DNA from: Picrophilus oshimae DSM 9789
GTDB taxonomy: Archaea; Thermoplasmatota; Thermoplasmata; Thermoplasmatales; Thermoplasmataceae
Direction of reading: 5' to 3'
Length of the DNA: 64,000 nt
NCBI RefSeq assembly: GCF_900176435.1
Contig: NZ_FWYE01000005.1
Span: 1-64,000 of the forward strand
Positions 32,273-40,820 of the stretch are shown one piece after another. The translations under genes and the position numbers were made by a program. Positions within the stretch are counted from its first letter, which is position 1. Each line of letters opens with the position of its first letter. The notes under the pieces were generated by a model. It was not told where the DNA came from, did no database searches, and saw only the letters and a program-made list of their open reading frames with translations.

Positions 32273-32713
32273 ATGGCACGAATGCACACAAGGAAGAGGG
32301 GAAAATCAGGATCAAAACGTATTGAGGTAAAGGAAAGACCTTCATGGATACAGTACAGTGATGATGAAATAAAGGAAATGATAGTTAAGATGAGAAAGCA
32401 GGGCATGACAAAGTCAATGATTGGTATAAGATTAAGGGATCAGTATGCAATTCCAGGAACAAGGCCGGTGCTTCACATGAAGCTTGGCCAGGTATTAAAA
32501 GAGAATAATCTTGAATCAGATGTCCCAGAGGATTTACAGGCATTGATAGAGAGGTACAAAAGGGCAATGAAGCACCTTTCATTAAATAAGCACGATATGA
32601 ACAATAGGAGAAAGGCACAGTTAATAATGTCAAAAATGTTAAGATTAATAAGGTATTACAAAAGGACGTCAAGGCTTCCACAGGATTGGTCTCTTGAGAG
32701 AGTCCTGCAATGA
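32273..32713 (+). CDS. rps15: 30S ribosomal protein S15 (uS15)
   Basis: Small-subunit protein binding the central domain of 16S rRNA. The archaeal/eukaryal form of 146 residues has the N-terminal extension MARMHTRKRGKSGSKR and the core helices with GTRPVLHMKLGQVLKENNL and LSLNKHDMNNRRKAQLIMSKMLRLIRYYKR. The C-terminal end WSLERVLQ is typical. The start is preceded by TATA-like ATAAATTTAT at about 32240-32249. The stop overlaps the ATG of the DHH gene by 4 bp, a gene pairing known from many archaea. Confidence 0.96.
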   Translation: MARMHTRKRGKSGSKRIEVKERPSWIQYSDDEIKEMIVKMRKQGMTKSMIGIRLRDQYAIPGTRPVLHMKLGQVLKENNLESDVPEDLQALIERYKRAMKHLSLNKHDMNNRRKAQLIMSKMLRLIRYYKRTSRLPQDWSLERVLQ

Positions 32714-34044
32714 TTAATGATATAATAAATAATGATTTTTACAGCCTTTTAAAGAAAGGTTCGGAAAAAATACGTGAAAATGATTACGTTAGGATTCTTG
32801 CCCATTACGATGGTGATGGTGTAAGCTCCGCCATTATATTAACAAACGCGTTGAAAAGGGAGGGCATAAAGTTCCATTTAAGCTATGTAAGCAGCCTTGA
32901 TGAAAAGGGCTTCAGGCAGCTATACGAGGAGGAAAAGGACGTTTTTACAATAATGGTTGATGCCGGATCTGATCAGGCCCAGTTCATATCTGATTATAAT
33001 AATTATGTTATACTTGATCACCATTTTCATCGTGATTTTAAAGCACCTGGAATAAACATAAATGCAAGGGATTTTGGATACAATGGAACGACAGAGGCCT
33101 GCGGCGCAACCATGGCCTTTCTCATGGCACTAACAATGAACGAGGATAATAAGGATCTATTACCGTTCTTTGTATCCGGTGTGATGGCCGATAAGCAGGA
33201 TATAGGTGGCTTTAAGGGCCTTAATGCATCCATTTATAATGAATACAATAAAAACAAAACATTTCACATGATAAACATAGACGGTTCTAATATACATGAG
33301 GCAATAACCTATTCAACAGATCCGTTCTTTTATAATTTAACGGGCTATCCTGATAATGTGAATGAAATGCTCTCATCATTAAATATAGATCCTGAAAAGC
33401 ATGTTTATGACCTTGATAATGCCGAGATGTTAAGGCTTGGAAAGGCCCTTTCACTTAGATTATTATCACAGAATATCGGTATCGATGGTATAAAATACCT
33501 TGAAACAGACGTTATAATGTTCGATGAAATAAAAATGTCATCAAAGCTTTTAAGCGATATCATTGATGGAAACAGCAGGATAGGTGCTAATTCGATACCG
33601 GTTCAGTATTTTCTTGGTGATAAAAGCGTTGAGAACGAGATGAATTCCAACAGAAGGATATTTAAAACCAAATTAATAGATTATATATACAGATCAAAAA
33701 ATAATATAAAGGAAAATGATTATTTAAGATACTTCTATGCACCGGAGTCAGAGATGGCCGGGCCAATAACAGGCACAATGGCCCTTTACCTTTTTGATGT
33801 TAAAAAGCCGATAATAGGCTTCAATGCAGGAACAGAGAACATAAAGGTCTCATCCAGGGGCACCAGGCATCTGGTTTCAAGGGGGCTTAATCTATCCGTT
33901 GTTATGAGGGAGGCTTCCCAGAGGGTTGGTGGCTCAGGTGGCGGCCATGACATAGCAGCCGGTGCGGTAATACCCCTTGATACTGAAAAGAAGTTCATAG
34001 ATTACTGCTCTGAAATCATAAAATCACAGCTTGGTAGTATTTAA
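32710..34044 (+). CDS. RecJ-like DHH-family phosphoesterase
   Basis: Single-strand-specific exonuclease family related to RecJ and Cdc45. The DHH-domain motifs are HYDGDGVSSA (31-40), a VDAG strand (about 82-85) and LDHHFHRD (about 102-109). The DHHA1 domain ends with RVGGSGGGHDIAAGA near 401-415. 444 residues is the usual archaeal size. Some relatives attach to GINS (GAN) or act in RNA turnover, and which applies here is open. The start overlaps the rps15 stop by 4 bp, so it is cotranscribed with the ribosomal protein gene. Confidence 0.88.
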   Translation: MINDIINNDFYSLLKKGSEKIRENDYVRILAHYDGDGVSSAIILTNALKREGIKFHLSYVSSLDEKGFRQLYEEEKDVFTIMVDAGSDQAQFISDYNNYVILDHHFHRDFKAPGININARDFGYNGTTEACGATMAFLMALTMNEDNKDLLPFFVSGVMADKQDIGGFKGLNASIYNEYNKNKTFHMINIDGSNIHEAITYSTDPFFYNLTGYPDNVNEMLSSLNIDPEKHVYDLDNAEMLRLGKALSLRLLSQNIGIDGIKYLETDVIMFDEIKMSSKLLSDIIDGNSRIGANSIPVQYFLGDKSVENEMNSNRRIFKTKLIDYIYRSKNNIKENDYLRYFYAPESEMAGPITGTMALYLFDVKKPIIGFNAGTENIKVSSRGTRHLVSRGLNLSVVMREASQRVGGSGGGHDIAAGAVIPLDTEKKFIDYCSEIIKSQLGSI

Positions 34045-34082
34045 TAATAAAAGATTTATAAAGATAGCTGATATTATTATCC

Positions 34083-35255
34083 ATGAAGGGTGTTAATGAT
34101 TACCTTTTGGATTATAAAGATGATATATTAAAATTATCAAAATCAATATATGATTTTGCTGAGCTTGGCAGCAGCGAATATAAATCATCTGGCCTTATAT
34201 CAAAAAGGCTTGAGGATGCAGGCTTCTATGTTGAAATGCCATTCATGAACATGGACACGGCATTCAGGGCAGAGTTCGGTGATGGTAGACCATACATTGG
34301 ACTGCTTGCAGAATATGATGCCCTGCCCAATGGCCATTCCTGCGGCCATAATCTAATATCGGCATGGGCATACGGCACAGCAGTGATTCTATCAAAGATG
34401 ATAAATTCCGGAAAGATCATTGTCTTTGGAACCCCATCCGAGGAGGGTATAGGGCCATACGCCGGCAGCAAGGCCATAATGGCATCAAAGGGTGCATTTG
34501 ATGATCTGGATTTTGTTATTGGCATGCATCCCGATGACCGCTGGGCCGTTGGCTCAAAGGCACTTGCAGATGCAGAGATGGAGTTTACATTTATAGGAAG
34601 GGCATCACACATGGCAGCATCGCCATGCCATGGCATAAATGCACTGGATGCACTTGTCGCATCTTATAATGCAATAAACAGCCTGCGTGACTGGGCAAGA
34701 AATGACAGGCATATAGTTATAGGTATGATAATAAAGGAAGGCGGAAAGGCATCAAATGTCGTTCCTGACAAAGCTGTTCTTGAGGTTGATATAAGATCAA
34801 CATCATATGATTTTCTTATAAGATTTGTGTCAAAGGTAAAAAGGCTTGTTAAATCGATATCAGAGGGCTTTGGAACAAAATTGATTATAAGGGATTTAAT
34901 GCCAGTTTACTCTGAATACAAACATAATTATACCATTGATAATATTATAGAGGACGAATTAAAAAAGATAAATATAAGACCATACAATATAGATAAATCC
35001 GATGAAATAGCCTCAGGAAGCACCGACGAGGCAAATGTAAGCCTAAGGGTTCCAACAGGCCATATAGATGTAAAAATAGGAAATAACCTGCCAGGGCATT
35101 CTGAGGAGTTCAGGCTTGCCGCGGACCCATATAATGCATCTGAGAACCTTATAAAGGCAATAAGGGCAACATGCAATTCAGTGCTTAGAATAATAAACGA
35201 TCCTGAAATATTAAAAAAGGTTAGGAGTGATTTTAATGAATCGAATAAGGCCTGA
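34083..35255 (+). CDS. M20-family amidohydrolase / metallopeptidase
   Basis: Zinc hydrolase of the M20D group (aminoacylase, p-aminobenzoyl-glutamate hydrolase and relatives), 390 residues. Metal- and catalysis-related motifs: AEYDALPNGHSCGHNL (about 78-93), GTPSEEGIG (about 118-126) with the catalytic Glu, GMHPDDRW, and the dimerisation-domain motif GRASHMAASP (about 174-183). Likely substrates are N-acylated amino acids or small amide-linked compounds. TTTATAAAG at about 34056-34064 supplies the TATA box. The LD-carboxypeptidase-like gene begins inside its last 20 bp, implying a joint peptide- or amide-degrading role. Confidence 0.88.
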   Translation: MKGVNDYLLDYKDDILKLSKSIYDFAELGSSEYKSSGLISKRLEDAGFYVEMPFMNMDTAFRAEFGDGRPYIGLLAEYDALPNGHSCGHNLISAWAYGTAVILSKMINSGKIIVFGTPSEEGIGPYAGSKAIMASKGAFDDLDFVIGMHPDDRWAVGSKALADAEMEFTFIGRASHMAASPCHGINALDALVASYNAINSLRDWARNDRHIVIGMIIKEGGKASNVVPDKAVLEVDIRSTSYDFLIRFVSKVKRLVKSISEGFGTKLIIRDLMPVYSEYKHNYTIDNIIEDELKKINIRPYNIDKSDEIASGSTDEANVSLRVPTGHIDVKIGNNLPGHSEEFRLAADPYNASENLIKAIRATCNSVLRIINDPEILKKVRSDFNESNKA

Positions 35256-36165
35256 GAGGCTAAAACCGGGTGATGAGATACGTGTTATAGCACCGGCAAG
35301 TGCGCCTGATCTTCTGAGACTTTCAAGGGGCGTTGCAAGGTTAAAGAAGCTTGGATTCAAGGTTTCACTTGGCAGAAACCTGAAAAAGCTTGTGCAGAGA
35401 AATGATCTTGCAGCACCTGCAAAGGAGAGGGCCGATGAATTAATGGCCGCTTTCAGGGATGATAACGTCAAGGCGGTAATATGTGCACGTGGTGGCTACG
35501 GCAGCATACATATTCTTCCATTAATAGATTACGATGTAATAAAGGAGCATCCAAAGATCTTTGTGGGCTACAGCGATATAACCGCATTGCACCTTGCGAT
35601 AAACAGGAATACAAATTTAATAACGTTCCATGGCCCCATGGTTGCATCCGATATAGAAGAAATGAACAAGCCAACCTTTAAATCTTTCCTTGATGTGCTA
35701 ATGGGTAAATCACAGAAGATAAATATATACGAGGATCGTATAATAAAATATATAATACCTGGAACCGTTGACGGCATATCCCTTGGGACAAATATATCAC
35801 TGGTTGCCTCACTGCTTGGAACAAATTACCTCCCGGAGCCTGATAACAGGATATTCTTTATAGAGGATACGGATGTAACAACAGGAGATATCGATAGATA
35901 CTTTTTCAGCATGAAGCTTGCCGGCATACTTGACAAGTTCAATGGCTTTGTCTTTGGCGATTTCAAGGCCATATTTGATAAGGAGGAGCCAATGCCGTCA
36001 ATAGAGGACGTTGTTCAAAAATACATGAACGAGCTTAACAAGACATCGCTTTACGGCGCACCCTTTGGACATGGTGAGGAGCAGATGATAATACCATTAA
36101 ATGCAAGGATAAGAATATCAAGCGAGGATCCATACATAGAATTAATAGAGGAGGTTGTAGATTAA
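35236..36165 (+). CDS. S66-family LD-carboxypeptidase-like serine peptidase
   Basis: Members of S66 cut the L-D bond of murein tetrapeptides or inactivate microcin C-type compounds. The family pattern ARGGYGSIHILPLIDYDVI leads to the nucleophile Ser in FVGYSDITALH. The Glu is in FFIEDTD and the His in FGHGEEQ near the C-terminus, so the Ser-Glu-His triad is intact. With ATG 35236, preceded by GGAGTGAT, the protein has 309 residues, a normal length. Archaea of this group have no murein, so the role must be something else, for example peptide turnover or detoxification. It is coupled to the M20 gene by overlap. Confidence 0.88.
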   Translation: MNRIRPERLKPGDEIRVIAPASAPDLLRLSRGVARLKKLGFKVSLGRNLKKLVQRNDLAAPAKERADELMAAFRDDNVKAVICARGGYGSIHILPLIDYDVIKEHPKIFVGYSDITALHLAINRNTNLITFHGPMVASDIEEMNKPTFKSFLDVLMGKSQKINIYEDRIIKYIIPGTVDGISLGTNISLVASLLGTNYLPEPDNRIFFIEDTDVTTGDIDRYFFSMKLAGILDKFNGFVFGDFKAIFDKEEPMPSIEDVVQKYMNELNKTSLYGAPFGHGEEQMIIPLNARIRISSEDPYIELIEEVVD

Positions 36166-36193
36166 TTAAAATAATTTATTATAATATATAACC

Positions 36194-37456
36194 ATGAAGG
36201 GCGATGATCTTTTCAGCGAGGCTTTAAAGCTTTTTCCGTCAGGTGTGAATTCACCTGTGAGATTTTACAGGCCTGTGCCTGTCATGTTTGAAAGGGGCCG
36301 TGGATCAAGGATTTATGATGTTAATGGAAAGGAATACATTGATTATTCCCTTGGCTTTGGGCCGATGATACTTGGCCATGCCGATCCTGACGTTGCTTCG
36401 GCTATAAAAAGGCAGGCCGATAACGGAATATTATTTGGTTCAATAACAGAAAACGAGGTAAGGCTTGGAAATATAATAAAAAACCATGTTAAATCAATAG
36501 AAAAGATGAGGTTTACAAATTCAGGAACCGAGGCAACCATGCATGCAATAAGGCTTGCCCGTGGATACACAAAAAGAAAGTACATATTAAAGATGGAGGG
36601 GGGCTTCCATGGAGCACATGACTATGCCTTAATAAAATCAGGCAGTGGCACAATGACCTTTGGGGTTCCATCATCAAACGGTGTGCCAGAGGAAATAACA
36701 AAAACTGTTCTTGTCGGCAAATACAATGATGAGAACAGCATAGAATCATTATTTAATGAATACGGAAATGATATAGCAGCGGTTATAACCGAGCCCATTC
36801 TTGGAAATATCGGTGTGATAAATCCTGAGCTCGGCTTCCTTGAATTCCTAAGGGAGATAACAAATAAATACAATTCACTTCTAATCTTTGATGAGGTTAT
36901 AACAGGCTTTAGATTTGCATTCTCTGGATACCAGGATATAATAAATATAAAGCCGGATATTACAACAATGGGCAAGATCATAGGTGGTGGCGCACCCATA
37001 GGTTTATTTGGTTCATCATCAGAGATCATGGATTTAATATCACCATCAGGAAACGTCTATGAATCTGGTACATTTTCTGGAAATCCATTGAGCATGGCAG
37101 CCGGCATAGCTGCAATGGAAAAGCTCCAGGGCATGGACTACAGCAGGATAAATAATTATACAGCAGATCTGGTAAAATCTCTTTATGATATATTCAATGA
37201 TAAAAACATAGACGTTAATATAAACCATTATGGCTCAATGTTCCAGATCTTTTTCAATAAAAATGAGGTTAAAACATACGATGATGCCATTAAATCTGAT
37301 AAGGATAGATTCTTTAAATTCTTTAAAAAGATGCTTGATCATAACGTTTATCTGCCGCCAAGCCAGTTTGAAACAAACTTTGTCAGCTTTGCACATGGGC
37401 GTGATGATTTAAATAAAACCATTGAGGCAGCAAAGGAGGCGGTATCTTGCATATAA
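36194..37456 (+). CDS. hemL: Glutamate-1-semialdehyde 2,1-aminomutase
   Basis: PLP enzyme forming 5-aminolevulinate from glutamate-1-semialdehyde in tetrapyrrole synthesis. Family hallmarks are the N-terminal [31 protein letters not shown] (about 102-121), and the PLP Lys in [14 protein letters not shown] near residue 260. 420 residues is standard. AATTTATTATAATATATAACC before the ATG supplies a TATA box. The hemC start lies in its last 10 bp. Neither hemA nor hemB is in this window. Confidence 0.95.
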   Translation: MKGDDLFSEALKLFPSGVNSPVRFYRPVPVMFERGRGSRIYDVNGKEYIDYSLGFGPMILGHADPDVASAIKRQADNGILFGSITENEVRLGNIIKNHVKSIEKMRFTNSGTEATMHAIRLARGYTKRKYILKMEGGFHGAHDYALIKSGSGTMTFGVPSSNGVPEEITKTVLVGKYNDENSIESLFNEYGNDIAAVITEPILGNIGVINPELGFLEFLREITNKYNSLLIFDEVITGFRFAFSGYQDIINIKPDITTMGKIIGGGAPIGLFGSSSEIMDLISPSGNVYESGTFSGNPLSMAAGIAAMEKLQGMDYSRINNYTADLVKSLYDIFNDKNIDVNINHYGSMFQIFFNKNEVKTYDDAIKSDKDRFFKFFKKMLDHNVYLPPSQFETNFVSFAHGRDDLNKTIEAAKEAVSCI

Positions 37457-38295
37457 GGATAGGCACAAGGTCAAGCAAGCTTGCCATGATACAGGCCATG
37501 ATGGTTAAGGACAGGCTTGATTCGCTTGGTATTGAAACCGAGGTTAAAGGTTTTACATCAAAGGGTGATATAAATCTTGACAGCCCGCTTTACAGTATTG
37601 GTGGTACCGGCGTCTTTGTTGATGATTTGAATAGAATGATACTAAAGAATGAGATAGACATAGCCGTGCATAGTGCCAAGGATATACCGTCCTTTATCGA
37701 TGATTCACTGGAGATATCAGCTGTTCTAAAGAGGGATGACCCAAGGGATGTTTTAATATCACAGCATTCATTGAATGATCTTGAGGCATCATCTGTAATA
37801 GGCACATCAAGCCTTAGAAGAATAAAAGAATTAAAAACACTAAGGAATGATATATTAATAAAGGATCTAAGGGGAAATATAGATACAAGACTAAAAAAGC
37901 TTGATAACGGAGATTACGATGGGATTATAATGGCAAAGGCCGCCTATGATAGAATGAAGATAAACAGAAGGCATTTTATATTAAACTATGATGATTTCGT
38001 GCCGGCACCAAACCAGGGCATAATAGCAATCATTTCAAAAAAGGATTCAGAAATAAACGATGTATTGAAAAAGATAAATGACGATGAAACATACAATGAT
38101 ATGAAGGCTGAAAGATTAATACTGTCAGGCCTTAACCTTGGATGCTCAAAACCTGTCGGCATCTATGCACATAAAAATAGAATATTTATGAGGTTTTACT
38201 CATTAAAAAACGATGATTATAAAGACATTGTTATGGATTACAATAATATCGATCTTGAATTTATAAGAAGTGAGATACATGACTATGGATACTAG
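37447..38295 (+). CDS. hemC: Hydroxymethylbilane synthase (porphobilinogen deaminase)
   Basis: Polymerises four porphobilinogens into hydroxymethylbilane. The N-terminus [14 protein letters not shown], the catalytic region [10 protein letters not shown] with its Asp, GTSSLRR (about 118-124), [12 protein letters not shown] and the cofactor-bearing Cys in [10 protein letters not shown] (about residue 233) are all present. The start appears to be TTG at 37447, overlapping the hemL stop, because no ATG or GTG lies close to the conserved N-terminus. The length is 282 residues, slightly short at the C-terminus. It overlaps hemD, so hemL-hemC-hemD are one operon. Confidence 0.94.
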   Translation: MHIRIGTRSSKLAMIQAMMVKDRLDSLGIETEVKGFTSKGDINLDSPLYSIGGTGVFVDDLNRMILKNEIDIAVHSAKDIPSFIDDSLEISAVLKRDDPRDVLISQHSLNDLEASSVIGTSSLRRIKELKTLRNDILIKDLRGNIDTRLKKLDNGDYDGIIMAKAAYDRMKINRRHFILNYDDFVPAPNQGIIAIISKKDSEINDVLKKINDDETYNDMKAERLILSGLNLGCSKPVGIYAHKNRIFMRFYSLKNDDYKDIVMDYNNIDLEFIRSEIHDYGY

Positions 38296-38947
38296 ATTCA
38301 TTGTAACAATCAGGCCGGCTGAAAAGTATAATGAAATAAAGGGATCCTGCTTTGATGTTATAAACATTCCGGTAACAAGGATCGTTGACCTTGAACCGCC
38401 GGTTATAGATTATAAACCTGATGTGATTGTTCTCACAAGCGAGCATGGGGCAGATCTGTTCTTTAAATATTATAATTTAAAAGGCATCTTCATGGCAATA
38501 GGCAGAAAAACAGGAGATGAGATAAAAAGGCATGGAATTAATCCATTAATACCTAAGGACGAGAGCTCATATGGTCTGATAAACCTCCTTGATAAATATA
38601 AGGATAAAAGGATTGCAATGTTCAGAAGCATGAAATCAAACAATATAATCAGGGATTATTTAATAAAAAATCACTTTGATTTTAAAGAATACTTTTTATA
38701 TGATATAGTTCCTGTAAATAGTGATATATGCAATTATATAAATGATGATAAATGCATGGGTGTTGTTATAACATCATCAATGGAGGCCGAAATAATAGTA
38801 TCAATGTGCCATGGTATAAAAAACGCATTCGCCATTGGAAGGGTCACAGAGGAAAAATTAAGATCCATGAATATAAATGTTATAAAAACAGGAAAATCTG
38901 ATTTTATTGATCTTATAAAGGAGATAGATAAAATGTACTGCAAGTAG
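38279..38947 (+). CDS. hemD: Uroporphyrinogen-III synthase
   Basis: Cyclises hydroxymethylbilane with inversion of ring D. The family is poorly conserved; assignment rests on the two-lobe pattern (VIVLTSEHGADLFF in lobe one, GVVITSSMEAEIIV in lobe two), the near-C-terminal AIGRVTEEKLRS, a length of about 222 residues, and the position after hemL-hemC. I chose ATG 38279 with GAAGTGAG upstream; ATG 38285 is nearly as good, and a GTG at 38270 would add three residues. The TAG stop (38945-38947) overlaps the 3' end of the convergent initiator-tRNA gene. Confidence 0.85.
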   Translation: MTMDTRFIVTIRPAEKYNEIKGSCFDVINIPVTRIVDLEPPVIDYKPDVIVLTSEHGADLFFKYYNLKGIFMAIGRKTGDEIKRHGINPLIPKDESSYGLINLLDKYKDKRIAMFRSMKSNNIIRDYLIKNHFDFKEYFLYDIVPVNSDICNYINDDKCMGVVITSSMEAEIIVSMCHGIKNAFAIGRVTEEKLRSMNINVIKTGKSDFIDLIKEIDKMYCK

Positions 38948-39019
38948 CGGGGAATGGATTTGAACCATTGATCTACGGGTTATGAGCCCGTCGGGATGTC
39001 CTGACTACCCCACCCCGCT
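38945..39019 (-). tRNA. Initiator tRNA-Met (anticodon CAT)
   Basis: On the minus strand acceptor AGCGGGG pairs with CCCCGCT. The anticodon stem is ACGGG/CCCGT with loop CTCATAA, and the three G-C pairs next to the loop together with A1-T72 mark it as an initiator. T-arm AATGG-TTCAAAT-CCATT. Discriminator A at 38945. TAAGTATATATTTAC about 25 bp upstream may be its own promoter. Its 3' end shares three bases with the hemD stop codon. Confidence 0.93.
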
Positions 39020-39052
39020 GTATATATGGTATTGTAAATATATACTTAAATA

Positions 39053-39613
39053 TTATCCAAAGGTCTGCTCCATCCTTTTGAATTTTATCTCTGAAACGGA
39101 TTTCTCAAGATATGAGTAGACTGTTTTGTGCTTTCTCCCAAGGAGGAGCATCTCAACGGCCTCCTTTGAGTATCCTATGCCTATAAAGTCCCCTATTATT
39201 GATACAGTGTTTCCGCTAACAGATATATATGTATTTGTCAATTCCTCTATGATCTGCCTGGTCCTGCCATTCCTTCCTATGACACGGCCGCGAAGTTCAT
39301 TTATCCTGTTTGAATTATGTCCTGCAAAATCTTTTAATGATATTACTATTAATTGCATGTTTTCGTTGAATAATGTAAGTGCCTTTTCAGGTGAGAAGCC
39401 GCGGGCTATTGCCTGGACAACGTTTAATGCTATTAATGCCTTTAATGCATCCTTTTTTTGATAAACGGTCACGAGGCCGGTCTTTGAATCTATGTCTATT
39501 ACACTCTGGCCAAGCCTTTCTATTTCATTTTTTGTTTCGCCATTTTTGCCTATAACCACGGCAATTCTATTCATTGGTATCTTTAAACTGCCAGTCTCGT
39601 ACATTTTAACCAT
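39053..39613 (-). CDS. KH-domain RNA-binding protein, aDim2/Pno1 family
   Basis: 186 residues with two KH domains. The first has the GxxG loop in VIGKNGETKNEIE (about 20-32) and the second in GRVIGRNGRTRQIIEELT (about 108-125). Archaeal Dim2 binds the 3' end region of 16S rRNA and also aIF2alpha, linking small-subunit maturation to initiation. Its start overlaps the RIO1 stop by 8 bp. The order aIF1A-RIO1-Dim2-initiator tRNA gives a compact cluster for small-subunit maturation and start-codon selection. An ATG at 39604 (MYETGS) is an alternative start. Confidence 0.9.
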   Translation of the reverse strand: MVKMYETGSLKIPMNRIAVVIGKNGETKNEIERLGQSVIDIDSKTGLVTVYQKKDALKALIALNVVQAIARGFSPEKALTLFNENMQLIVISLKDFAGHNSNRINELRGRVIGRNGRTRQIIEELTNTYISVSGNTVSIIGDFIGIGYSKEAVEMLLLGRKHKTVYSYLEKSVSEIKFKRMEQTFG

Positions 39614-40373
39614 CCACTATGCTTTTAAATATGATATCAGGATCTTTTTTAATACCTTTTCTGCTAAAGAAAGAGCATATATTATTAACATCCCTTTTTA
39701 AAAAATCATGGGCCATGGGATGCTTTATGCTTACTGATTGGCCGGTATCAATTATGTATATCTTCCTTCTGTAATATAAAATATTGTAATCGCTTAGATC
39801 CGCATGAACAAGGCCTGCGTTTCTATACATCTTTTTCATATTGTCAAGAACGGCATCAAAGATGTCATTAAAATCGGCATTATCGACGTATCTTAACTGT
39901 GGTGCCGGTGATTTTTTTGTTCCTATATAAGACATCAAAAGCACATTCTTATAAAAGCCCAGGGGCCTTGGAACAGAAACACCAGCGGACCTCATCTCAC
40001 TTAGATTTGTGTATTCCTTCCTTGCCCATATGTAAACGATGTTAACACGATTAAGCTTTTCCCTTTCAAATCTGTAATCGCCAAGTATGTAATCACTGGT
40101 GTTTGAAAACTTCAACGTTGACATCTTATATATCTTTATCACAAGCGGCTTCCTATTGCTTAGAACCCTGAAAACAACTGATTCCTTGCCGCTTGATATT
40201 GGAAAATCAAACATATCGATATTATACTTTTTTATTACCTCGTATACTGCTATTAATGTCCTTTTATCAAAGACCAGTCCATAGGTCTTCCTGTCAAGAT
40301 TGAATTTGTTTAAAAACTCGCCACTTTCTATCAATGTTTTAAGTGCACTTTCACTGCTTTTCGTTGAAGACAT
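39606..40373 (-). CDS. rio1: RIO1-type serine protein kinase
   Basis: Atypical kinase/ATPase that releases late assembly factors from the small ribosomal subunit. The phosphate-binding region SSGKESVVFRV (about 61-71), the flexible loop with a basic cluster, the catalytic loop VHADLSDYNILYY (about 195-207) and the metal-binding IYIIDTGQSV follow in order. 255 residues is normal for archaeal RIO1. The first ATG lies within the aIF1A gene (23-bp overlap), and the stop overlaps Dim2, so all three are translationally coupled. Confidence 0.93.
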   Translation of the reverse strand: MSSTKSSESALKTLIESGEFLNKFNLDRKTYGLVFDKRTLIAVYEVIKKYNIDMFDFPISSGKESVVFRVLSNRKPLVIKIYKMSTLKFSNTSDYILGDYRFEREKLNRVNIVYIWARKEYTNLSEMRSAGVSVPRPLGFYKNVLLMSYIGTKKSPAPQLRYVDNADFNDIFDAVLDNMKKMYRNAGLVHADLSDYNILYYRRKIYIIDTGQSVSIKHPMAHDFLKRDVNNICSFFSRKGIKKDPDIIFKSIVDG

Positions 40374-40677
40374 CTATAATCTCCGGCAACATATGGTTTC
40401 TGCTTAAATATGCTGCCTGCGTCTTTGTGTATCTGTAAATAATATCGCCCTTTTCATCCTGGAATTCCCAGGGCTTTACAATGACGAGATCTCCCTCTCT
40501 TATCCACATCCTCTTCTTCATCTTTCCTGGAATCCTGCAGTTCCTTGTAACGCCGTCCTCACACATGACTATTAACCGTGATGCACCTGACATTTTTTCA
40601 ACTATACCGTATATTTCACCACTTTTTTTATTTGGTGTGATTACCCTTATCGTATTTTCATCATTATCGTTATCCAT
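40351..40677 (-). CDS. eif1a: Translation initiation factor aIF1A
   Basis: OB-fold factor that stabilises mRNA and initiator-tRNA binding to the small subunit. 108 residues with the conserved GEIYGIVEKMSGASRLIVMCEDG (core), RNCRIPGKMKKRMWIREGDLVIVKPWEFQ and YTKTQAAYL segments. The N-terminal acidic tail MDNDNDENT is typical. It is first in the aIF1A-RIO1-Dim2 operon. Confidence 0.95.
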   Translation of the reverse strand: MDNDNDENTIRVITPNKKSGEIYGIVEKMSGASRLIVMCEDGVTRNCRIPGKMKKRMWIREGDLVIVKPWEFQDEKGDIIYRYTKTQAAYLSRNHMLPEIIDVFNEKQ

Positions 40678-40792
40678 CCCATCTTAATTGCATCTATGCA
40701 TATAAATATGATCAATAACAGATTCGTACTGAATGATTTTTTATTGTATTATTAAATAAATGAATAATTTACTTAAATTGATTAGGAAAACC

Positions 40793-40802
40793 TTATATAT
40801 AC
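40793..40802 (+). promoter_or_regulatory. TATA box of the APC permease gene
   Basis: TTATATATAC is centred about 24 bp before ATG 40821. The nearer in-frame ATG at 40803 would begin inside or directly after the box, which favours the later start. Confidence 0.5.
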
Positions 40803-40820
40803 ATGTTCCATGATATCACT

